DNA from: Clostridium bornimense
Lineage (GTDB): Bacteria; Bacillota; Clostridia; Clostridiales; Clostridiaceae
Assembly (NCBI RefSeq): GCF_018917145.1
Contig: NZ_JAHLOD010000027.1
Span: forward strand, 1 to 47,199
DNA: 47,199 bases
Direction: 5' to 3'
Part shown: positions 18,287 through 24,457 of the stretch, piece by piece
Layout of the letters: each line of letters begins with the position of its first letter
Numbering within the stretch: the first letter of the stretch is position 1
The notes under the pieces: generated by a model
Database searches by the model: none
Told to the model about the DNA's origin: nothing
The model's input: the letters and a program-made list of their open reading frames with translations, nothing else
Translations under genes and position numbers: made by a program

Positions 18287-18832
18287 TTAAATTTGATTCC
18301 AATGATCAGGCCAACCCCAATCATCATTAATATCAAAATCTCTTTCATTATCAAAGTCAGATTCTCTATTTCTACCGCAGTTACAGAAATCTCTGTCACA
18401 GTCTCTATCTCTATCGTGGTCACAGAAATCTCTGTCATGATGTCTGTCACAGTCTCTATCTCTATCGCAGTCACAGAAATCTCTATCATGATGTCTATTG
18501 CAGTTTCTATTTCTGTTGCAATTACAGAAATCTCTATCATTATCTATATTTCCATATGGAAAATTCCAATCATAATCAATAGTTCTATTAAAGTCTAGAA
18601 TACGATTCATATTTACGCAACGAAAGTTTCTATTTAGATTATTATTGCGATTATAAAGATTTCTATCACAATTGTTATTTAACAAGTTGCGGAAATCAGT
18701 CCATGAATTATTATTAATAGTATTGAATCTTTGGGTAGCTAGTGTGTTAAAATTGTTGTTATAAGCTATTCTATTTAAAGGTATAAAAGTAGATCTCACT
18801 CTATTAGCATTAGAAAAATTTAAACATCTCAT
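18287..18832 (-). CDS. Asn/Asp/Arg/Cys-rich repeat protein, possible spore coat component
   Basis: 181 residues with no recognised family. The N-terminal half is rich in Asn and Arg (NNNFNTLATQRFNTINNN). From about residue 98 to 160 a 17-residue unit, DRDFCDCDRDRDCDRHH, repeats about three and a half times with small changes (Asn for Asp, Cys for His). This gives a highly charged, Cys- and His-rich tail ending in WGWPDHWNQI. AGAAGAGAGTGA precedes the ATG. A sigma-K-like promoter and the composition suggest a disulfide- or metal-crosslinked spore coat or exosporium protein. That role is inference. The repeats also keep other frames open, and I treat those as artefacts. Confidence 0.75.
   Translation of the reverse strand: MRCLNFSNANRVRSTFIPLNRIAYNNNFNTLATQRFNTINNNSWTDFRNLLNNNCDRNLYNRNNNLNRNFRCVNMNRILDFNRTIDYDWNFPYGNIDNDRDFCNCNRNRNCNRHHDRDFCDCDRDRDCDRHHDRDFCDHDRDRDCDRDFCNCGRNRESDFDNERDFDINDDWGWPDHWNQI
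18360..18545. repeat. 51-bp in-frame tandem repeat within the repeat-protein gene
   Basis: About three and a half copies of a 51-bp unit (17 codons on the minus strand). Neighbouring copies differ mainly at positions that swap Asp/Asn and Cys/His, so the repeat has been kept in frame under selection on composition. Such arrays often vary in copy number between strains. Confidence 0.85.
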
Positions 18833-18885
18833 ATTAATTAATCACTCTCTTCTCATTAGATAAATTAGATATTTTATATCTAATA

Positions 18886-18912
18886 TAATATATGTTTAGA
18901 AACAAACTAAGT
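18886..18912 (-). promoter_or_regulatory. Sigma-K-like promoter of the repeat-protein gene
   Basis: On the minus strand, AC followed by 16 nt and CATATATTA fits the mother-cell consensus AC-N16/17-CATAnnnTA. The expected start lies about 45 nt before the ATG. Between them TTAGATAT/ATATCTAA (18865-18883) forms a perfect 8-bp inverted repeat with a 3-nt centre. Promoter class is inferred; such short consensus matches occur by chance in A+T-rich DNA. Confidence 0.4.
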
Positions 18913-19163
18913 TACAATTGAAACTTATTAAACATAAAAATCAAGAATTGTCTATACGAAAATAATTAAAAAAAATAGTTTATATTGTGTATCTATTTAA
19001 AAAAAATAACCATATCATATAAAGTGGTAAAAATTATAGGGAAACTTTAAAAAAATAAGTCTTATAAAAGTCTTTCCATTTACTTTAAGTAATATCTCTT
19101 AACCCTTTATATAACAGAAGTTGTAATAAAAGAGATAAATGAAAAAATAATTATAAAAACATA
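18913..19163. other. A+T-rich intergenic stretch with no gene seen
   Basis: Non-coding between the divergent repeat-protein gene and the amtB promoter. I see short A-runs and many stops in all frames, no convincing ribosome-binding site with an open frame, and no RNA motif I recognise. Confidence 0.5.
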
Positions 19164-19192
19164 TTGACAAAAATTATATAAACTGTTAAACT
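19164..19192 (+). promoter_or_regulatory. amtB promoter
   Basis: TTGACA (19164-19169), a 17-nt spacer and TAAACT (19187-19192). The expected transcription start is about 19199, only a few bases before a terminator-like hairpin. Confidence 0.6.
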
Positions 19193-19202
19193 TTCAAATA
19201 TG

Positions 19203-19250
19203 AAGTGGCAAAGACGTCCAATGTAAGGATATCTTTGCCACTTTTTTTTA
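19203..19250 (+). terminator. Leader terminator (candidate attenuator) before amtB
   Basis: AAGTGGCAAAGA (19203-19214) pairs perfectly with TCTTTGCCACTT (19232-19243), with an inner stem GTCC/GGAT closing an AATGTAA loop, followed by eight T. No plus-strand gene lies upstream that would need a terminator, so it should act on the amtB transcript itself. Alternatively the short RNA it ends is a product in its own right. Confidence 0.7.
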
Positions 19251-19305
19251 TTTATATCGTTATTTAATAAATTAAGAATACTTTATTTTTGAAAGGATGA
19301 TTTTT

Positions 19306-20550
19306 ATGGAAATTAATTATGGAGATACTGCATTTATATTAATTTCATCAGCATTTGTATTTCTTATGACACCAGCACTTGCATTTTTTTACGGAGGAAT
19401 GGTTGGTAGAAAAAATGTGTTAAATACTTTGTTATCATCATTTTTTATATGTGGATTAGCTTCAGTATTATGGGTAGCAATAGGATATTCTCTTGCTTTT
19501 GGAAGTGATCATGGAGGTATAATTGGTAGTTTTGAACATATATTCTTTAATGGGCTTACTGGTGACCCTGGTACTTATTGTGATAGTATACCAGATACAT
19601 TATTTGCTACATTTCAAATGATGTTTGCAATTATAACTCCAGCTTTGATTACTGGATCTTTAGTTGGTAGGATGAGATTTTCAGCATTATTTATTTTTAT
19701 AGCAATATGGTCAGTAGTTGTATATTATCCATTAGCACATATGGTGTGGGGTGATGGAGGATTATTTGCTAAACTAGGAGCTGTTGATTTTGCAGGAGGA
19801 AATGTTGTTCATATTAGTTCAGGAGTATCAGGACTTGTTGCATGTATAATGCTTGGACGCAGACGTGGTCATGGTATGTTAAGTTATAAACCTCACAATA
19901 TTCCTTTTGTAGTTTTAGGTGCCGCTCTATTATGGTTTGGTTGGTTTGGATTTAATGCTGGTAGTGCACTTGGAGCTAACTCACTTGCAGTACATGCATT
20001 TATTACAACTAATACTTCAGCGGCAATGGGATTACTTTCTTGGTTACTTATAGAAAAGATATTACATGGAAAACCAACAATGTTAGGTGCAGCAACCGGA
20101 GCAGTTGTTGGATTAGTAGCAATAACTCCTGGAGCAGGATTTGTACCAATATGGGCAGCATTTATTATTGGAGCTTTAGTTAGTCCTATTTGTTATTTCT
20201 TTATGTCTGTTGTAAAAACAAAATTTGGTTATGATGATTCATTAGATGCTTTTGGATGTCATGGTATTGGTGGTGTTTGGGGAGGTATAGCTACTGGTAT
20301 ATTTACTAAAGCTTCAATTAATGATGTTGCAAGATGGAATGGTCTAATTTATGGTGATGTTAAGTTATTCTTAGCTCAAATTATAAGTATAATAGCTACC
20401 ATTATAATAGCAGCAGTTGGAACATTTGTAATAATTTCTATTATGAAGTTGTTTATGAAGATTCGTGTAACAGAAGCTGAAGAAGCAAATGGACTTGACA
20501 TATCCGAACATAGTGAATCTGCATATCCATCATTCACTGGATTGGATTAA
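19306..20550 (+). CDS. amtB: Ammonium transporter
   Basis: A 414-residue Amt family channel with about 11 membrane spans. Recognisable parts are MTPALAFFYGGMVGRKNVLNT (M1 and first loop), YYPLAHMVWGDGG, the DFAGGNVVHISSGVSGLVACI signature, GWFGFNAGSALGAN and the pore His motif DSLDAFGCHGIGGVWGGI. It carries ammonia or ammonium across the membrane under nitrogen limitation. The ATG at 19306 lies 9 nt after GAAAGGA; the in-frame ATG at 19297 overlaps that site. glnB follows 17 bp later, as in most amt-PII operons. Confidence 0.97.
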   Translation: MEINYGDTAFILISSAFVFLMTPALAFFYGGMVGRKNVLNTLLSSFFICGLASVLWVAIGYSLAFGSDHGGIIGSFEHIFFNGLTGDPGTYCDSIPDTLFATFQMMFAIITPALITGSLVGRMRFSALFIFIAIWSVVVYYPLAHMVWGDGGLFAKLGAVDFAGGNVVHISSGVSGLVACIMLGRRRGHGMLSYKPHNIPFVVLGAALLWFGWFGFNAGSALGANSLAVHAFITTNTSAAMGLLSWLLIEKILHGKPTMLGAATGAVVGLVAITPGAGFVPIWAAFIIGALVSPICYFFMSVVKTKFGYDDSLDAFGCHGIGGVWGGIATGIFTKASINDVARWNGLIYGDVKLFLAQIISIIATIIIAAVGTFVIISIMKLFMKIRVTEAEEANGLDISEHSESAYPSFTGLD

Positions 20551-20567
20551 GAAAGGGGATTTTATAA

Positions 20568-20906
20568 ATGAAAAAAATTGAAGCGATAATAAGACCAACA
20601 AAATTGGAAGAGCTAAAAGATGCATTGATTAAGGAGAATATTTCTGGAATAACTATTAGTCAGGTTTTAGGTTGTGGTAATCAATATGGTTATAAAGAAT
20701 ATTATAGAGCTAGCGAACTAATATTAAATGTTTTACCTAAAGTAGAAATTAAAATGGTTGTTGAAGATGAAAAAGTGGATAGTATTGTTAAACTTATAAT
20801 GTCTATTGCTAAGACTGGAGAAGTGGGAGATGGAAAGATTTTTGTAACTGACGTATGTAATTGTATTAGAATACGTACTGGTGAAGAAGGACTTGATGCT
20901 CTTTAA
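20568..20906 (+). CDS. glnB: Nitrogen regulatory protein P-II, cotranscribed with amtB
   Basis: 112 residues, the normal PII length. It has the MKKIEAIIRPTKLEELKDAL start, a T-loop around residues 37-55 (GNQYGYKEYYRASELILNVLP) and the C-terminal signature IFVTDVCNCIRIRTGEEG. PII proteins bind ATP/ADP and 2-oxoglutarate and plug the Amt pore. By ungapped count against E. coli GlnB, residue 51, the uridylylated Tyr, is Leu here. Y45 and Y46 remain. Control by uridylylation at that residue is therefore unlikely, as for many clostridial and NifI-type PII proteins. GAAAGGGG precedes the ATG. Confidence 0.93.
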   Translation: MKKIEAIIRPTKLEELKDALIKENISGITISQVLGCGNQYGYKEYYRASELILNVLPKVEIKMVVEDEKVDSIVKLIMSIAKTGEVGDGKIFVTDVCNCIRIRTGEEGLDAL

Positions 20907-20940
20907 TCAAGATAAAGTAATTTTTTAATATAATTAATAT

Positions 20941-21000
20941 GCTCCTTTTTAGGAATATAGCCTTATTAATAATGCTATAAATCTAAAAGGGAGCTTTTTA
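20941..21000 (+). terminator. Terminator after amtB-glnB
   Basis: GCTCCTTTTTAG pairs with CTAAAAGGGAGC (one mismatch), with an inner ATAGC/GCTAT stem, followed by TTTTT. Confidence 0.8.
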
Positions 21001-21077
21001 ATGAATAAAAGTAGTTATATTCAATAGAAAGATTTTATACCCATTAAGGAGTTAAAAGTAAATTCTTATATTGAAAA

Positions 21078-21506
21078 TTAAATTACTTTATTATCTTCTA
21101 TAACATCATAAAGACTAGTAACATTAGGCAAATTTATGTTAGTATCTATTGTTAACTTTAGAATAGAAGTCTTCTTTTCATTATCCACAGGCCAAGCTGT
21201 TACAGAGAAAAGCTTGTGAGGCAATGTTACATACTTACTCCAGCCACAAGTATTGTATAAGTATCTGCTCATCGTTAACAATTCTATTGTAGGGTTTTCA
21301 ATTCCTGTAATTGTTTCTGTTTTTAATCTTAGTTTTATAAATTTAGCTTTTATCCATATTAGTTTTATAGATTTATTATTAATATTGTTGGAAATTTCAA
21401 TTGATTTTCTTATTTGATTAGTAAAATATTTAAAATTAAAATGTTGTCCCACTATAGGTTTTGGGTCTTTTAACTTTAGTATTAAATCAAAGGTTTGAAC
21501 TACCAT
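21078..21506 (-). CDS. Hypothetical protein (142 residues)
   Basis: I do not recognise a family. The sequence is predicted soluble and beta-rich, basic in the middle (LIWIKAKFIKLRLKTETI) and contains LYNTCGWSKYVTLPHKLFSVTAWP. The start ATG at 21506 follows AGAGGTGA by 5 nt; upstream in-frame GTG (21515) and ATG (21512) overlap this ribosome-binding site. It is transcribed against glnB and away from the ABC-F gene, so it forms its own unit. Confidence 0.6.
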   Translation of the reverse strand: MVVQTFDLILKLKDPKPIVGQHFNFKYFTNQIRKSIEISNNINNKSIKLIWIKAKFIKLRLKTETITGIENPTIELLTMSRYLYNTCGWSKYVTLPHKLFSVTAWPVDNEKKTSILKLTIDTNINLPNVTSLYDVIEDNKVI

Positions 21507-21658
21507 AACCATCACCTCTATCTAACACTATTGACATAAGATAATAAAAATATACGTAGAGACTTTATGTAATTTAGATATTGGTATTAAAAACCCTTAA
21601 TTTATATATATTATATTATTATAGGTCATAAAATATGTATAAAAGTTGAATAAAAAAA
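21507..21658. other. A+T-rich divergent intergenic stretch
   Basis: Lies between the hypothetical minus-strand gene and the possible leader ORF of the ABC-F gene. It should hold both promoters, but I cannot place either with confidence. No hairpin with a T-run is visible. Confidence 0.4.
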
Positions 21659-21877
21659 TTGATATTTACATATATTAATCTAAGAATACGGAGGATAAAA
21701 TATATAAGTGTTTTAATTATTCTCATATTGATTTTAAATATAAGTGTTTATGTAAATAGAAAATTTGTTAAAGGTGCTGTAGGCGATGACTTTAATAGCG
21801 TATATTTTTCAATATTAGGAGTGATAAGTTATGAAGTTAGCATCAATAAAGGATTTAAAGATGTATTATGGAGATAG
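21659..21877 (+). CDS. Possible small membrane or leader peptide ahead of the ABC-F gene
   Basis: A 72-codon frame starting with TTG, with one strong hydrophobic stretch (YISVLIILILILNISVYV) after a basic segment. It overlaps the ABC-F start by 47 nt. No ribosome-binding site precedes the TTG. CGGAGG lies inside the frame at about 21689-21694 with no standard start codon at the right distance in this frame. It could be a translated leader influencing ABC-F expression, or just an open frame in A+T-rich DNA. Confidence 0.22.
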   Translation: MIFTYINLRIRRIKYISVLIILILILNISVYVNRKFVKGAVGDDFNSVYFSILGVISYEVSINKGFKDVLWR

Positions 21878-23480
21878 GTTGTTACTTGATATTGATAAGT
21901 TTGAGATAAATACTGAAGATAGAATAGGTTTAGTCGGTAAGAATGGTGTAGGAAAAACTACCTTCTTAAAGATATTAATAGGAGAAATAAAACCTGAAAT
22001 TGGTAGTGTGTTTTTAACAAATAGTTATTCATATATTAGTCAATGTGAAGAAGATAATATTAAGGCTTATAGCACTGGAAAGCTAAAAAAAATATTTAGC
22101 GCTCCAGATAGTTATAAGGATTATTTATCAGGTGGTGAAAAAATAAAAGTTAGAATAGTAAATGCATTAAATGAAAATAGTAGCATAATCATTGCCGATG
22201 AACCTACATCAAATTTGGACAAAACTTCAGTAGAAAAGTTAATTTTGGAATTGAAAAAATATAAAGGGGCTTTATTAATTGTATCTCATGATAGAAATTT
22301 TTTAGATGAGATATGTAATAAAATTGTTGAGATTGATAATGCTAATATTACTGTTTATAATGGCAATTATAATAAATATATAAAGGAAAAGAAAGAGAAT
22401 GAAAAAGTAAAAGAAATTGAGTATAAAAAATACATTAATGAAAAGGTAAGATTAGAAAATGCTATATTAGAAAAAAGAAAATTGCGAGATAGAATAAAAA
22501 AGGCACCTAAAGGTATGGGTAAATCAGAAGCGAAAACTATTAAGATGGGTGATCAAGGTGGTAAGAAGACCTTAGATAATAATATCAAGGCAATAAAAAG
22601 TAGAATAAATCATATGGAAGTTAAAGAAAAACCTAAAGTGGAAAAGAAAATGTTTGTAAAGGTTATGCCGGGGTTAGAATTAATATCTCAAACACCAATT
22701 ACAATAGAAAATTTTAATTTATATTGTGGGGATAAGTTATTAATAAAAGATATAAATGTTTCATTTAATAAGAAAAATGCTATAGCAATAATAGGTGAGA
22801 ATGGAAGTGGTAAAACTTCATTAATAAGAAGAATTATAAAAAATACTGATCCAGAAATTAAGATTGTCGATGCAGCTAGGATTGGTTATTTTGATCAAGA
22901 ACAAAATATACTGGAAGAAGACATTACTATTATTGACAACTTAAAAGACGATTCAACTTATGACGAAAGTTTTCTTAGAATGTGTCTTGAGGCTTTTGGT
23001 ATTAATGATGTTAAGAAGATAGTAAAAGATTTAAGTGGTGGAGAACGAGTTAAAGTCGCTTTATGTAAGGTAGTCTTATCTGATAATAATATTCTTATTT
23101 TAGATGAGCCTACAAATTATTTAGATATAAAATCTATAGAAGCTTTAGAAGAGTCATTAATTAATACAGATAAACTTGTTATAGTAGTATCCCATGACAA
23201 AAAATTTATATCAAACGTATGTAATGAAATTATGGAAATAAAAGATCAGAAATTGATAGATTTCAAAGGAAACCTCATAGAATATGAATCTAATAATGAA
23301 GAAAAAGTATCTTCGAAAGAGAAAATAAAGAAAGATCAGTTATTATTATTAGAAAACAAAATGACAGAAGTAATATCCAGGTTATCAATAGAAAAAGATT
23401 TAAAAAAGAAAAAACAATATGATGAAGAGTATAGTATTTTAGTAAATCAGATTGATAGTATAAAGAAAAATAGTGACTAA
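21831..23480 (+). CDS. ABC-F ATPase, antibiotic-resistance type (CplR/Vga-like ribosome protection)
   Basis: 549 residues, two ATPase domains and no membrane segment. The first has VGKNGVGKTTFL, LSGGEK and IIIADEPTSNLD. The second has IGENGSGKTSL, LSGGERVKVAL and ILILDEPTNYLD. The linker (about residues 180-280) includes KAPKGMGKSEAKTIKMGDQG, a pattern shared with Vga/VmlR/CplR-type proteins whose linker reaches the peptidyl-transferase centre and dislodges lincosamides, pleuromutilins or streptogramin A. An ordinary translation factor of the ABC-F family is the alternative. AGGAGTGA precedes the ATG, and a good terminator follows. Confidence 0.85.
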   Translation: MKLASIKDLKMYYGDRLLLDIDKFEINTEDRIGLVGKNGVGKTTFLKILIGEIKPEIGSVFLTNSYSYISQCEEDNIKAYSTGKLKKIFSAPDSYKDYLSGGEKIKVRIVNALNENSSIIIADEPTSNLDKTSVEKLILELKKYKGALLIVSHDRNFLDEICNKIVEIDNANITVYNGNYNKYIKEKKENEKVKEIEYKKYINEKVRLENAILEKRKLRDRIKKAPKGMGKSEAKTIKMGDQGGKKTLDNNIKAIKSRINHMEVKEKPKVEKKMFVKVMPGLELISQTPITIENFNLYCGDKLLIKDINVSFNKKNAIAIIGENGSGKTSLIRRIIKNTDPEIKIVDAARIGYFDQEQNILEEDITIIDNLKDDSTYDESFLRMCLEAFGINDVKKIVKDLSGGERVKVALCKVVLSDNNILILDEPTNYLDIKSIEALEESLINTDKLVIVVSHDKKFISNVCNEIMEIKDQKLIDFKGNLIEYESNNEEKVSSKEKIKKDQLLLLENKMTEVISRLSIEKDLKKKKQYDEEYSILVNQIDSIKKNSD

Positions 23481-23502
23481 AATTTAATAAAAATATGGCT
23501 AT

Positions 23503-23534
23503 AAAAACATTCTTTTGTATAAGAATGTTTTTTT
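23503..23534 (+). terminator. Terminator after the ABC-F gene
   Basis: AAAACATTCTT (23504-23514) pairs with AAGAATGTTTT (23521-23531) around TTGTAT, followed by more T. Confidence 0.88.
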
Positions 23535-23557
23535 GTGTAGTAAAGGTTTTCGATGTA

Positions 23558-23617
23558 TTGACAAACTATTACAGGGAGAATATACTACTTACTATATTGA
23601 TAATGATTATCATTACT
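23558..23617 (+). promoter_or_regulatory. Promoter with Fur box for the MacB/FtsX-type ABC exporter
   Basis: TTGACA (23558-23563), 17 nt and TATACT (23581-23586), followed at once by GATAATGATTATCATTACT (23599-23617). This matches the 19-bp Fur box at 16 positions and contains the perfect palindrome AATGATTATCATT with a neighbouring flank. The box begins a few bases after the expected start point. The geometry is the same as at the enolase promoter. Confidence 0.68.
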
Positions 23618-23746
23618 ATATTATCATGAAAAGTTTGAACTGATAAAAATACATTATATGTATTATAAATATTTTATTAAGTAACTTAAAGAAAAAGAAC
23701 AAATATAAAATAACAATAAATTATTTCATTTAAGGAGGAGGAATCT

Positions 23747-24445
23747 ATGTTTTTAAAAGTAAGTAATATAAAAAAATATTATGGGGAAGGGGATAACAAA
23801 GTTGAAGTATTAAAAGGAATAAATTTTGATATTAAAAAAGGTGAAATATGTGTCTTACTCGGCCCATCAGGATCTGGGAAATCTACTTTACTTAACATCA
23901 TAGGAGCTATTGATAATGCAGATGATGGATATATAGCAATTAATGGTGAAAAAACAATAGATATGAATGAGAAGAGTCTTACTAGATATAGAAGAAAACA
24001 TTTGGGGTATGTATTTCAATTTTACAATCTTATTCCGAACTTAACTGTAAAGGAAAATATAGAAGTTGGAGCTTATTTGAGTGATTCACCTCTTGAAATA
24101 AATGAATTATTAAAGACATTGGGGTTATATGAGCACAAAGATAAGATTCCTAGTCAGCTTTCAGGTGGACAACAACAAAGAACTGCCATAGGTAGGGCAA
24201 TTATTAAAAATCCTGATATCCTTCTTTGTGATGAACCAACAGGTGCTTTGGATTATAAAACATCAAAAGAAATTTTAAAGTTAATTGAAGATGTAAATAA
24301 GAAATATGGCAATACCGTAATAATGGTTACTCATAATGATGCAATTAAGAAGATGGCAGATAGAGTAATAAAATTACGTGATGGCGAAATTAGGAAAAAT
24401 TATATTAATGATGTAAAAGTAAATGCTGAAGAATTAGAGTGGTAA
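23747..24445 (+). CDS. ABC transporter ATP-binding protein, MacB/LolD type
   Basis: 232 residues with Walker A GPSGSGKST, Q-loop YVFQFYNLIPNLTVKENIEV, signature LSGGQQQRTAIGRA, Walker B ILLCDEPTGALD and the switch His in VTHNDAI. The YxFQxYNLIP and EPTGALD forms are typical of ATPases paired with FtsX-like permeases (lipoprotein, peptide or antimicrobial-peptide export). AAGGAGGAGG precedes the ATG. The permease follows 12 bp downstream, so the two form one operon, probably iron-repressed through the upstream Fur box. Confidence 0.93.
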   Translation: MFLKVSNIKKYYGEGDNKVEVLKGINFDIKKGEICVLLGPSGSGKSTLLNIIGAIDNADDGYIAINGEKTIDMNEKSLTRYRRKHLGYVFQFYNLIPNLTVKENIEVGAYLSDSPLEINELLKTLGLYEHKDKIPSQLSGGQQQRTAIGRAIIKNPDILLCDEPTGALDYKTSKEILKLIEDVNKKYGNTVIMVTHNDAIKKMADRVIKLRDGEIRKNYINDVKVNAEELEW

Positions 24446-24457
24446 AAGTAAGGTGGG

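Noticed and set aside
18360-18545. CRISPR-like array
   Set aside because: Repeat units are contiguous with no unique spacers and stay in frame with a coding sequence, so this is a protein repeat.
18208-18598. Long open frames on both strands overlapping the repeat protein (Ile/Thr/Glu-rich and Ile/Ser/Val-rich repeats)
   Set aside because: They exist because the 51-bp repeat lacks stops in several frames. Only the 18287-18832 minus frame has a proper ribosome-binding site, and its non-repetitive parts look coding.
19203-19250. ANTAR-type two-hairpin antitermination target in the amtB leader
   Set aside because: The loop AATGTAA has A1 and G4 as in ANTAR loops, but it belongs to the terminator itself. 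No second upstream hairpin with a matching hexaloop is visible.
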